DNA of 64,000 bases from positions 1-64,000 of the forward strand of contig JAIXOU010000099.1 in NCBI GenBank assembly GCA_027486585.1, written 5' to 3'. The translations under genes were made by a program, and so were the position numbers. The stretch is from Verrucomicrobiaceae bacterium (lineage in GTDB: Bacteria > Verrucomicrobiota > Verrucomicrobiia > Verrucomicrobiales > Verrucomicrobiaceae). The notes under the pieces were generated by a model, which saw nothing but the letters and a program-made list of their open reading frames with translations, had not been told where the DNA came from and made no database searches. Below are positions 17,921 through 26,502 of this stretch, in pieces (positions within the stretch are counted from its first letter, which is position 1; each line of letters opens with the position of its first letter).

Positions 17921-19297
17921 ATGAACATCCAAACCCAATCCTGGCTCCTCAATCGCCGCCACGCGCTCAAGGCGCTCGGCAGCTTCATCTCACTGCCCAT
18001 GCTGGAGTGCATGGTGCCTCTGCGGGCGGCTGAAAAAGCCATCGCCACGAGTCCGAAGCGCAGCGCCTTCATTTACCTCGCGAATGGGGTGCACTCGCTG
18101 AACTACCAGATCACGACCTCGGGCCGAGATTACAAGTTTTCGCGCTCGTTGAAGCCGCTGGAGAAGCATCGCGAGGTCATCACGCCGATCAGCGGTCTGC
18201 ATCACCCAGGCAGCCTCAGTCATCACCACAATTGCATCAATGTCTTCCTCACCGGCGGCAAGCTCGGCCCCTCGGATCGCAACACGATCTCCGTGGACCA
18301 AAAGATGGCCGAAATCACCGCGCAGCAGACGCGAGTCGCTTCGATGGAGATCGCGCTCACGCAGAACTCGCTCGCCTGGACAGCGGATGGCGTGCAATTG
18401 CCTGCATTGCGTCGTTGCAGCGAGATTTTCGCCTCGCTCTTTGAAGAGCCGAAGGGCGGGAAAGAGGCTCAACGCCGTGCCTTGCGCCGCAAGGGCAGCG
18501 TGCTCGACGCCAACCTCGCCGAAGTGCGCCAACTCGAGCAGAAGATGGGCAAGGAAGACAAAGGCCGCATGGAGCAATACCTCACCTCCGTGCGCGAGGC
18601 CGAGATCCGCACCACCCGCGCCGATGCCTGGCTCGACACGCCGCTTCCGACCATTTCCGACGCCGATCGCAAGCGCACCAACCGCGACATCGCCCAAACG
18701 ATGGCCGGCGATTACTTCCGCACCGTTTATGACCTCATGGTGCTCGCTTTTCAGACTGATGTGACCCGCGTCGCCACCTTCAGCCTCGGCGGCGAGGGCG
18801 ATGCCTTTTCCATTCCGGAAATCGGCATCACCGAGTCACGCCACCAGCTCAGCCACCACGGTGGTGATGCCGGTTACATGGAAAAGCTCACGAACTACGA
18901 CACCTTCGCCATCGAGCAGTTCGGCCACTTCCTCACCCGTCTCACGGAAACGAAGGACCTCAATGGCAAGCCCCTCATCGGCTCCACCATGGCCCTCTTC
19001 GGCAGCGGCATGTCCTACGGCCACAGCCACGGCAACGCCAATCTCCCCCTCGTGTTTGCTGGCGGCACCGACCTCGGCCTGAAGCACGGCAGCCATCTCG
19101 ACTTCAACAAAGCCGCTAAGGACTTCGCAGGCTACTCCCTCGGCCCCGACGGCGCCCTCACCTCCGCCCACTACCAACTCTGCAGCCGCCCCGCCAACAC
19201 CGACGCCCACATGAGCAACCTCCTCCTCCTCATGGCTCAACGCATGGGCGTGGAGACGGATCAGTTTGGCGATAGCAACAAGGTCATCGCGATCTGA
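17921..19297 (+). CDS. DUF1552 secreted protein
   Basis: A 458-residue protein of the DUF1552 family, the regular partner of DUF1592 cytochromes. It starts with a Tat-like export signal ([18 protein letters not shown], twin arginine at about 12-13). The body holds typical motifs: [30 protein letters not shown] in a helical middle and [18 protein letters not shown] near the C-terminus. The fold of relatives suggests a sulfatase/alkaline-phosphatase-like core, but catalytic residues are not established. The coding start lies three bases after the end of the inserted element, so its ribosome-binding site (AAGGA at 17903) is now supplied by the repeat. Confidence 0.9.
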   Translation: MNIQTQSWLLNRRHALKALGSFISLPMLECMVPLRAAEKAIATSPKRSAFIYLANGVHSLNYQITTSGRDYKFSRSLKPLEKHREVITPISGLHHPGSLSHHHNCINVFLTGGKLGPSDRNTISVDQKMAEITAQQTRVASMEIALTQNSLAWTADGVQLPALRRCSEIFASLFEEPKGGKEAQRRALRRKGSVLDANLAEVRQLEQKMGKEDKGRMEQYLTSVREAEIRTTRADAWLDTPLPTISDADRKRTNRDIAQTMAGDYFRTVYDLMVLAFQTDVTRVATFSLGGEGDAFSIPEIGITESRHQLSHHGGDAGYMEKLTNYDTFAIEQFGHFLTRLTETKDLNGKPLIGSTMALFGSGMSYGHSHGNANLPLVFAGGTDLGLKHGSHLDFNKAAKDFAGYSLGPDGALTSAHYQLCSRPANTDAHMSNLLLLMAQRMGVETDQFGDSNKVIAI

Positions 19298-19306
19298 CGG
19301 GGCGTC

Positions 19307-19482
19307 GGTGGAGTGTTGGAGTTTTGGAGTGATGGAGAAATGCCACAGCACTCCAGCACTCCAGCACTCCAGCACTCCGGTCCTACAGTACTCCGGTCCT
19401 ACAGCACTTCCCGACTGCGCCGCCCCCATTTCCCTCTCGCGAATGATTCCTCCAATACTCCAGCACTCCACTACTCCATCGC
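19307..19482. repeat. GGAGTG-rich low-complexity repeats with inverted arms
   Basis: The segment 19307-19337 repeats GGAGTG/TTGGAG units; 19346-19408 consists of four AGCACTCC-type units and two GTCCTACAG units in opposite orientation; 19450-19482 has more CTCC units. Together they can fold into long imperfect hairpins. The last part lies in the 5' end of the next coding region. A shorter relative is at 22075-22165. Confidence 0.75.
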
Positions 19483-20738
19483 TCCGTTGGATCGTGGCGC
19501 TGCGCTTGGGCCTTGCCCTACTCGCGACCTCCGCCTTCGCCGCCGAGGAGCCCTTCCGCCCCGAAGCTGGAAAGTTCCCGCCTTTGGAAAAAGCGCACTC
19601 TTACCGCGGCGAACTCGTCTTCGTGGATCATGCGAATCGTCGTGGCAGCATCCGTGTGACATCTCCGGGCATTTTCCGCTTCACTGCACCGCATCCGTTT
19701 GCTCTGCTGCCGTATGCCCTTGTGCGTTATCACGGCGCACCGGCCGACCTGCGCGACATTCCACTGGGAACGATGCTGCATGTCCGTGCGTTTCTCCCGC
19801 CGGACCCGAAAACGTCCGCCGTGCCCGTCTTGCCCGTGAACAATCGGGAGAAGACGAAAGCCGGAGCGCTTGGCGTCGCGCCGGCTGAGAACCACGTTCT
19901 GCTCCTCGAAGACGAGCCCAGCTACTGTCAGCGCGAAGGATTCGTCTGGAAGCTCAAGGAAGTGGAAATCAAAGATCGCGCTGGAACGATCCTCGCGAGT
20001 CGCAAAGCCAAACAAGACGCCAAAACGAAGCCCGTTGATGAAACGCTGACCTTCGATGCCGCCACGCGTGTCTGGCGTGGTCGCGAATGCCTCCGCATCG
20101 AGCACCTCATCGCCGAGGGCATTTGGCCCGCCGAAGGAGAAAAGGCTTTCGGCGGCCAGTCGGTGCAGATTGGCATCACTTGGAGGCCCACACCTAGCGG
20201 TGTGTTCAGTCGCTTTCACCTCTCCGACATCTGGCTCGACGACGACGCGATGCAAAACGCCACGCAGCATCAAACCGAGCTGCACAAAACCTTTATCCGC
20301 AGCCGCTGGATGCCCGCGTGGGTCAATGCGGTCGAGTATGGCAAGTTCGGCCGCGCCACCGTGACGGCGACCTTGTTTGGCGGCATGGATCCCACGCTCT
20401 ACGCTGATTTCAAAGCGGGCATCGCTGCGTTGATGAATGCCGCCGAGAACACCCTGAAGCACACCGAAGGCGGCACCGCCGGCCCCACCCAGATGGCTGC
20501 ACGCGGCAAGCTCCTTGATGTCACGCCACTGCCCGGGAAACCTTCGCTCGGAAGCAGCGGCATCCAGATCCGCTTTGAAACCGATCTCATCACCGAAGGC
20601 ATGCGCCCCGCGCGCATCGTCAAAGTGCGCCCTGCAAGCTGGCCCGATGTCCACCTGCCGCGCGAAGACTATCTCGGCAACGGAGCGTCCAGCATCGATG
20701 AGCGCTTCCCCACTCCGTCCATTTTTCCGAACTACTGA
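19443..20738 (+). CDS. Unknown secreted protein, paralogue A
   Basis: A 431-residue exported protein that I do not recognise. Hydrophobic segment LRLGLALLATSAFA at about 18-32 acts as signal peptide, with mature start near AEEPFRPEAG. From there on it is clearly paralogous to the next gene: shared blocks include SYRGEL-FVDHANRRGSIRV, VRYHGAPADLRDIPLGT, ENHVLLLEDEPS and the C-terminal GSSGIQI-FETDLI-EG. Residues upstream of the signal core (ILQHSTTPSL) are encoded by the GGAGTG-family repeat, so the real start may be the GTG at 19494. The repeated RDIPLGT and IWLDD strands suggest beta structure. It sits between a DUF1552 gene and its own duplicate, so a role in the same cytochrome pathway is likely but unproven. 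Confidence 0.75.
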   Translation: MIPPILQHSTTPSLRWIVALRLGLALLATSAFAAEEPFRPEAGKFPPLEKAHSYRGELVFVDHANRRGSIRVTSPGIFRFTAPHPFALLPYALVRYHGAPADLRDIPLGTMLHVRAFLPPDPKTSAVPVLPVNNREKTKAGALGVAPAENHVLLLEDEPSYCQREGFVWKLKEVEIKDRAGTILASRKAKQDAKTKPVDETLTFDAATRVWRGRECLRIEHLIAEGIWPAEGEKAFGGQSVQIGITWRPTPSGVFSRFHLSDIWLDDDAMQNATQHQTELHKTFIRSRWMPAWVNAVEYGKFGRATVTATLFGGMDPTLYADFKAGIAALMNAAENTLKHTEGGTAGPTQMAARGKLLDVTPLPGKPSLGSSGIQIRFETDLITEGMRPARIVKVRPASWPDVHLPREDYLGNGASSIDERFPTPSIFPNY

Positions 20739-20745
20739 TTATCTT

Positions 20746-22068
20746 ATGAAACCATTCCTTGTTCTTCGTTCCTTGTTCTTCGTTCCTAAAACCCTGGCCC
20801 TCACGTGCTCATTTGTTATCCTGGCAAACGTCACGAGCGCGGAACCAAGCACCAAGAACAAAGAACCAGGAACCGGCGCAGCCGAACCCTTCCGCCCCGA
20901 AGCAGGCAAGTTCCCGCCTCTTGAAAAAGCCCTCTCCTATCGCGGCGAGCTCATCTTCGTCGATCACGCGAACCGTCGTGGTAGCATCCGCGTGCAGGGA
21001 TCAGGCATGTTTTTCCGCAACGATCCGCATCCCTTCGCCATGTTACCGTATGGCATCGTTCGTTATCACGGCGCACCCGCCGATTTGCGGGACATACCGC
21101 TCGGCACCGTGATGCACGTGCACGCTTTCCTCCCGCCCGACCCGAAGACCTCCGCTGTGCCAGTCTTGCCCGTCGATAGCAAAAAAAACGATGCCAACCA
21201 CAACCGCGGCGCTGGCATCTTCCCCGCCGAGAACCACGTCCTGCTTCTAGAAGACGAACCCAGCCACTGCCAGCGCGAGGGACTCGTCTGGAAACTCAAG
21301 GAAGTGGAGATCAAAAACCACGCAGGCATGATCATCGCCATCCTCGAGCCAAAGAAAGGCGGCAACGGCAAGGCCACCGAAGAAAAACTGACCTTCGATG
21401 CCGCCACCCGCATCTGGCGTGGCCGCGAATGTCTCAGCATCGAGGAATTCATCGCCGAAGGCGCGTGGCCCGCCGATGGCAAAAAATCCCTCGGAGACCA
21501 GTCCGTCCAACTCGGCATCACCTGGAAGCCCACACCTGATGGCATCTTCACCCGCTTTCACATCTCCGACATCTGGCTCGACGACGCCTCCATGCAACGC
21601 GCCGCCAAGAACCAAACCGAAACGCACAAAGCCTTCATCCGCAGCCGCTGGATGGCTGCGTGGATCGACGCTGTTGAATACGGCAAGTTTGGCCGCGCCA
21701 CCATCACCGCAACCCTCTTTGGCGGCATGGACGCCTCGCTCTACGCCGACTTCACCAAAGGCGGCGCCGCCCTGATGAATCCAGTCGCCAACACCTTAAA
21801 GCACACCCACGGAGGCTACGGTCCCGCCCACATGGCCGCCAAAGGCCCCACCCTCGACCTCATCAAGTTGCCCGGCGAAGCCCCCCTCGGTAGCAGTGGC
21901 ATCCAGATCAAGTTCGAGACCGACCTCATCATCGAAGGCATCCGTCCTACCCGCATCGTCCGCGTCCGTCCCGCAAGCTGGCCCCAAGCCCAGGTCCCCC
22001 GTGAAGAATACCTCAGCGACAACCTCGAAGAGCGTTTCCCGGGTCCATCCATCTTCCCGAAGTATTGA
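20746..22068 (+). CDS. Unknown secreted protein, paralogue B
   Basis: A 440-residue tandem paralogue of the preceding gene, starting 7 bp after its stop. The mature regions align along their whole length from AEPFRPEAGKFPPLEKA to the FP-PSIFP-Y end. The first 45 residues differ completely. Their codons come from GAAC-family repeat arms: FLVLRSLFFVPK from the left arm (20755-20786) and EPSTKNKEPGTG from the right arm (20841-20874), with a hydrophobic core (TLALTCSFVILANVTSA) between them. The signal peptide was therefore rebuilt from, or invaded by, repeat DNA. No family name can be given. Confidence 0.75.
   Translation: MKPFLVLRSLFFVPKTLALTCSFVILANVTSAEPSTKNKEPGTGAAEPFRPEAGKFPPLEKALSYRGELIFVDHANRRGSIRVQGSGMFFRNDPHPFAMLPYGIVRYHGAPADLRDIPLGTVMHVHAFLPPDPKTSAVPVLPVDSKKNDANHNRGAGIFPAENHVLLLEDEPSHCQREGLVWKLKEVEIKNHAGMIIAILEPKKGGNGKATEEKLTFDAATRIWRGRECLSIEEFIAEGAWPADGKKSLGDQSVQLGITWKPTPDGIFTRFHISDIWLDDASMQRAAKNQTETHKAFIRSRWMAAWIDAVEYGKFGRATITATLFGGMDASLYADFTKGGAALMNPVANTLKHTHGGYGPAHMAAKGPTLDLIKLPGEAPLGSSGIQIKFETDLIIEGIRPTRIVRVRPASWPQAQVPREEYLSDNLEERFPGPSIFPKY
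20755..20874. repeat. GAAC-family repeat arms inside a signal-peptide region
   Basis: The left arm 20755-20786 reads TTCCTTGTTCTTCG units; the right arm 20841-20874 is in inverse orientation. The reverse complement of the right arm contains GTTCCTGGTTCTTTGTTCTT, identical to 17409-17428 in the four-helix-bundle element. The arms enclose 54 bp without a gene, like an emptied or minimal version of that element. Confidence 0.75.
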
Positions 22069-22074
22069 GGGAGA

Positions 22075-22165
22075 AGTGGAGTGCTGGAGTGTTGGAGAAA
22101 TGAGTCCAGCGAATCAGCACACCACATCTCATTAGTCCAAGATTCCACCACTCCACCACTCCATG
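22075..22165. repeat. GGAGTG-family inverted repeat before the LRR gene
   Basis: Left arm GTGGAGTGCTGGAGTGTTGG begins at 22076 and runs into GGAGAAATG; the right arm CACCACTCCACCACTCC lies just before and over the ATG at 22163. The left arm shares the GGAGTG-x-TGGAGAAATG pattern with 19326-19342. It fills the 94-bp gap between two genes of the cluster. Confidence 0.65.
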
Positions 22166-23434
22166 ATCCGCGCCGCTTTTCTCACCCCCCTCCTTCTCGG
22201 CTCGCTCACAGCTCTCCACGCTGTCGCGCCCGATCTTTCCAAGATCACCTCACGCGCTGATCTCAACGCCGTCATCGTTTCGATGACTGATCCAGTTTTA
22301 AAACAAGCGCTCAGCGACCACGCCGCAGGCATTCTCGCGGCTGCGGAACAGCACTCGCATGTGGCGGCCGTCATCCGCACGATCGAGAGCGCACCAGGCT
22401 CGTTTACAAAGATCAACACCACGCCGGAGGCTTTGAAAAAAGCGACTGACGGCGACATGGCGATCTTTGACACGATCACCCAGGTCAGCACCAACATCTT
22501 GGGAGGCAAAGCACACGATCATCGCAAGGAGAACGCCGACCCCTACAACGCTGCGTTCATCGAGCACCTCGGGCACATTGCTTCGCTGGAGTCGGTGAAG
22601 CTGGAGGCTTCTGGCATCCAGGACGACTGGGTGGCTCCGCTGCTCAAGCTCAAGAAGTTGAAGAGCCTGAGCGTCAGCGGCTTTGGCAGACTGGGGGATG
22701 CCAGCCTGGCCCAACTCCAGCAACTCACCGAGTGTCCTGATCTCACTAACCTCGAACTGGCCTATTTTGGCAAGGCCACCGATGCCGGCTGGGAAAAGCT
22801 CGCAGGCCTGAAAAACTTAGAGTCATTCACGCCACGAGGCGCTGGGTATCCAGGTCACTTCTTCGCGAAGTTCGATGGCTGGGCCAAGCTGAAGCGCATC
22901 AACTTCCACAGCAACGGCCTTGATGACGAAGGTCTCGGCCATGTGTGCGAAAAGTTCCCGAATCTCGAGTTCATCAAGCTCTGGCACTCGAAGCAGCTCA
23001 CCGATGCCGGCGCCGAGCACTTCAAGAAGCTCAAGCACCTCAAAGGTATCGAGATCAGCTGCGCCAAAGCCACCGCAAGCCTCATGAAGCACCTGCGCGA
23101 GTTGCCGATGGAATACGTGGCCCTCGAGTATGGCGTGTGCAGTCCTGCCGCAGAAGCCATCGCCACCGTCAAAGCCATCCCGACCCTGCGCAAACTCTCG
23201 CTCGATGCCAAAGCCTTCACCGACGCCGATCTGATCGCTCTCGTGGGGGTGACGCAGGTCCTTGAACTCTCCGTCTCGAACCTTGAATTGCCAGATACCC
23301 GCCTGGAGCAACTGAAAGCCTTCGCCCATCTCAAGACACTCACGCTCGTCCGCTACGGTAAAGGTTACCCCGAAGAAACGCAGGCCAAAGTGAAAGCTTT
23401 GCTGCCCAAGGTGGACGTGAAGTTTGTGAAGTGA
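22163..23434 (+). CDS. Secreted leucine-rich-repeat protein
   Basis: A 423-residue exported protein with signal peptide MIRAAFLTPLLLGSLTALHA. The N-terminal 130 residues are helical and not assigned. From about residue 140 it has tandem leucine-rich repeats of 24-26 residues (LKKLKSLSVSGFGRLGDASL, PDLTNLELAYFGKATDAG, PNLEFIKLWHSKQLTDAG, LRKLSLDAKAFTDADL). The T-DAG/D-D-L spacing is that of ribonuclease-inhibitor or AMN1-like LRRs common in this phylum. Such repeats bind proteins, so a scaffold role next to the cytochrome proteins is plausible. It ends 56 bp before the DUF1549/1553 gene. Confidence 0.82.
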   Translation: MIRAAFLTPLLLGSLTALHAVAPDLSKITSRADLNAVIVSMTDPVLKQALSDHAAGILAAAEQHSHVAAVIRTIESAPGSFTKINTTPEALKKATDGDMAIFDTITQVSTNILGGKAHDHRKENADPYNAAFIEHLGHIASLESVKLEASGIQDDWVAPLLKLKKLKSLSVSGFGRLGDASLAQLQQLTECPDLTNLELAYFGKATDAGWEKLAGLKNLESFTPRGAGYPGHFFAKFDGWAKLKRINFHSNGLDDEGLGHVCEKFPNLEFIKLWHSKQLTDAGAEHFKKLKHLKGIEISCAKATASLMKHLRELPMEYVALEYGVCSPAAEAIATVKAIPTLRKLSLDAKAFTDADLIALVGVTQVLELSVSNLELPDTRLEQLKAFAHLKTLTLVRYGKGYPEETQAKVKALLPKVDVKFVK

Positions 23435-23490
23435 TCATGTCCCGCGCTCGCGTGGCATGAAAGCCACTGTTTGCCGACGTATAGAACTCC

Positions 23491-26454
23491 ATGCGCTTCC
23501 TCTGCCTCTTCACGCTCACCACAACCTCCGCCTTCGCGTTGGATTTTGTGCGTGAGGTGCGGCCCATCTTTGAAAAACACTGCTATGAATGCCACGGTGC
23601 CGAAAAGCAGAAGAACGACTACCGACTCGACATCAAAGCCATCGCATTGAAGGGAGGCGAAGATCACGCGCCCAATGTCATCGCGGGGAAAAGTGCGGAG
23701 AGTCCTCTTTTTCGCTTCGTTAGTGGCGCAGATGAACAAATCTCGATGCCACCAAAGTCCAAACTCAGTAGCGCAGAGATCAATGTGCTAAAGCGATGGA
23801 TCGACGAAGGTGCTGTGTGGCCGGAGGGCGTGGACATCGCCAAAGTAGAAGACCGTCTGGACTGGTGGAGTTTCAAGCCATTGAAAGTGGTTTCGGCTTT
23901 AGCCGAAAAGCCCCAGCCCCTTTCCATCGACACCTTCATCCGCGCCAAGCTTGTTGAGAAAGGCTTGTCACCCGCTTCCACAGCGGATTCACGCACACTC
24001 ATCCGCCGTCTCTATTTCGACCTCACCGGCCTGCCGCCCACGCCAGACGAAATCGCCAAATACACTGCGCAGCCATATGAAAAGCTCGTGGACGACTTGC
24101 TAGCCTCACCACGCTATGGCGAGCGCTGGGCGCGACACTGGCTCGACCTCGTCCATTACGGCGAAACGCACGGCTACGACAAAGACAAGCCGCGCATGAA
24201 CGCATGGCCTTATCGCGACTACGTCATCCGCGCATTGAATAACGACAAGCCTTACGCCCGTTTCATTGAGGAACAGGTCGCCGGCGACGTACTCTACCCC
24301 GGCACCACTGATGGCATCACCGCGCTGGGTTTCATCTCTGCCGGACCATGGGATTATATCGGCCATGCTGAAGTGCCGGAGACCAAGCTTGATGGCAAGA
24401 TCGCGCGTCATCTGGATCGCGATGACATGGTGCAAAACACCATCGGCACCTTTTGCAGCCTCACGGTACAGTGCGCGCAGTGTCACTACCACAAGTTCGA
24501 TCCCATCTCGCAGGAGGACTACTACTCGCTCCAGGCCGTGTTTGCGGGCATCGACCGCACCGACGTGGATTACTACCCGGATGACGCATTGATGCAGAAG
24601 TTCGCCGCGCTTCAAAAGCAGAAGAAGCAGATCATGGACACTATCGGGGCGCTGGAGGAGGCATTGAAGAAAAAGGCAGGTGAAGCCTACACCGCACTCA
24701 CCAAGCGCATCGACGGCGCAGCCGAGAAAGGCGCGAATCCGAATGCGAAGCCAGACTTCGGCTATCACAGCGCGATTTCACCCACGCAAGATTCCATGAA
24801 GTGGGTGCAGGTCGATCTCGGCAAAAGCGTGCAGGTCGAGCGCATCGTGCTGAAGCCCTGCTACGACGACTTTGGCAAGATCGGCGGCGGTTTCGGCTTT
24901 CCGGTGCGCTTCAAGATAGAGGTCAGTGACGATCCTGCTTTCAAAACTGGGGTCACATTGGTGTGGCGGAAGCACGACGCCACCTTCATGAACGATTTGG
25001 CCAATCCCGGCTTAAAGCCTTTCGAAAGCGGCACCGCAGGCGACGACGGCGTCACAGGCCGCTACGTGCGCGTCACCGCCGTGAAGCTCGCCAAACGGAG
25101 CAACGACTACATTTTCGCGCTCGCCGAGCTGGAGGTTTATGACAGCAAAACGGGCCCGAATCTCGCGGTCGGTCGACCTGTGACCTCGCTCGATAGCATT
25201 GAGGCCGCGCCACGCTGGCGCAGAGCCAATCTCACGGACGGCATTGCTCCCGAAAGCCGTACCGAGGAAGATAAGCTAAAGCTCATCCGCGAACGCGATG
25301 CCCTGATGCTCGGGCAAGCAGATGAGGTCACGAAAACAAAACTGCGCGAAGCACGAAAGCAACGCGATGCCCTGCCGCAACTTCCCGCGCCGCAGAAAGT
25401 GTATGCTGGAGCCGTCCACTACGGCAGTGGCTCTTTCAAAGGCACGCACGGAGTGCCTCGCGTCATTCAGATGCTGAAGCGCGGAGACATGAAGCAACCC
25501 GCGCGAGAAGTCAGTGCTGGCACCGTAACGGCGCTGAGCAAACTCTTTCAACTTCCTTTCAGTATCAATGGAAAGGACGAATCCGCTCGTCGTGCGGCTT
25601 TAGCCAAATGGATCACCGACAAAAACAACGCACTGACCTGGCGCAGCATCGTGAACCGCGTCTGGCAGCATCACTTCGGCAAAGGTTTGGTCGATACCGC
25701 GAACGACTTCGGTCGCATGGGAGGTAAGCCGAGTCATCCAGAAATGCTCGACTGGCTAGCAATGACATTTCGTGATGATCTTGGTGGCAGTTTCAAGAAG
25801 CTCCACAAGCTCATCGTGATGAGTGAGACGTATCGGCAGCAAAGTGGTTTCGGCTTTAGCCGAATCGAATCTGGAGCCAAAACTCAAGCTGCGATGGACG
25901 CCAACAACCTTTTCCTCTCCCATCAAAACCGTCGCAAACTGGATGCTGAGTCCATCCGCGACAGCATCCTCGCCGTTAGCGGCAAGCTCGATCTGACCAT
26001 GGGCGGCCCGAGCTTTCAGGACTTCATCATCGAAAAGCCCCAGCACAGCCCACACTACGAATACACCCTGCACGACCCAGAAGAGCCCAAGTCATGGCGC
26101 CGCAGCATCTACCGTTTTATCGTCCGCAGCCAGCAGCAGCCTTTCATGACCGTCATGGACTGTGCCGACCCGTCCATGCGAGTGGACAAGCGCAACGAAT
26201 CCCTCAGCCCGTTGCAAGCCCTCGCCATGATGAACAACGGCCTCACCGTCGCCATGGCCAAGCATTTTGCGGAGCGCGTGACCAAAGAAGCTCAAGGTCT
26301 CGAAGCACAAATCAAATACGCCTTCAACGTCGCCCTTTCCCGTGAACCAAAGCCCGACGAACTGGCCCCCCTCATCGCCTACGCTAAACGCGAGGGGCTC
26401 GAAAACACCTGCCGCGTCATCTTGAACCTGAGTGAGTTTAGTTTTGTGGATTGA
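23491..26454 (+). CDS. DUF1549/DUF1553 cytochrome c protein with discoidin domain
   Basis: A 987-residue secreted protein: signal peptide (1-17), PSCyt1 cytochrome with CYECHG (C31-H35), DUF1549 (about 130-350) containing a second haem-type motif CAQCHYHKFDP (C328-H332), an embedded F5/8-type domain (about 420-560), and DUF1553 (about 650-960, IVNRVWQHHFGKGLV, HPEMLDWLA, RRSIYRF). The inserted domain shares W-V-Q-V-D-L-G, GFGFP-x-RFK, RVTA-x-K/QL and FALAEL with the sensor kinase at 12315-14237. The protein is expected in the periplasm or at the outer membrane, with a redox role on glycans inferred only. No DUF1501 partner follows directly. Two copies of a palindromic repeat lie in its linker regions. 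Confidence 0.9.
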   Translation: MRFLCLFTLTTTSAFALDFVREVRPIFEKHCYECHGAEKQKNDYRLDIKAIALKGGEDHAPNVIAGKSAESPLFRFVSGADEQISMPPKSKLSSAEINVLKRWIDEGAVWPEGVDIAKVEDRLDWWSFKPLKVVSALAEKPQPLSIDTFIRAKLVEKGLSPASTADSRTLIRRLYFDLTGLPPTPDEIAKYTAQPYEKLVDDLLASPRYGERWARHWLDLVHYGETHGYDKDKPRMNAWPYRDYVIRALNNDKPYARFIEEQVAGDVLYPGTTDGITALGFISAGPWDYIGHAEVPETKLDGKIARHLDRDDMVQNTIGTFCSLTVQCAQCHYHKFDPISQEDYYSLQAVFAGIDRTDVDYYPDDALMQKFAALQKQKKQIMDTIGALEEALKKKAGEAYTALTKRIDGAAEKGANPNAKPDFGYHSAISPTQDSMKWVQVDLGKSVQVERIVLKPCYDDFGKIGGGFGFPVRFKIEVSDDPAFKTGVTLVWRKHDATFMNDLANPGLKPFESGTAGDDGVTGRYVRVTAVKLAKRSNDYIFALAELEVYDSKTGPNLAVGRPVTSLDSIEAAPRWRRANLTDGIAPESRTEEDKLKLIRERDALMLGQADEVTKTKLREARKQRDALPQLPAPQKVYAGAVHYGSGSFKGTHGVPRVIQMLKRGDMKQPAREVSAGTVTALSKLFQLPFSINGKDESARRAALAKWITDKNNALTWRSIVNRVWQHHFGKGLVDTANDFGRMGGKPSHPEMLDWLAMTFRDDLGGSFKKLHKLIVMSETYRQQSGFGFSRIESGAKTQAAMDANNLFLSHQNRRKLDAESIRDSILAVSGKLDLTMGGPSFQDFIIEKPQHSPHYEYTLHDPEEPKSWRRSIYRFIVRSQQQPFMTVMDCADPSMRVDKRNESLSPLQALAMMNNGLTVAMAKHFAERVTKEAQGLEAQIKYAFNVALSREPKPDELAPLIAYAKREGLENTCRVILNLSEFSFVD
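23891..23908. repeat. Intragenic palindrome, copy 1
   Basis: TTTCGGCTTTAGCCGAAA is a perfect palindrome (8-bp arms, 2-base loop). With the preceding GTGG it recurs at 25844-25864 in the same gene, here read as VVSALAE in a linker after the cytochrome domain. Confidence 0.7.
25844..25864. repeat. Intragenic palindrome, copy 2
   Basis: Identical over 21 bases to 23887-23907, but read in another frame (SGFGFSR), in a variable loop of DUF1553. The same protein position in the paralogue at 36578 also carries a repeat remnant (38662-38679), so this loop tolerates insertions. Confidence 0.7.
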
Positions 26455-26502
26455 AGAAGATGACTGGTTGCAAATTTGGCATGTTGTGGACGCTTGAGAG
26501 TC

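Noticed and set aside
19518-20654. A 378-codon minus-strand frame
   Set aside because: Antisense shadow of paralogue A, which is supported by its tandem duplicate.
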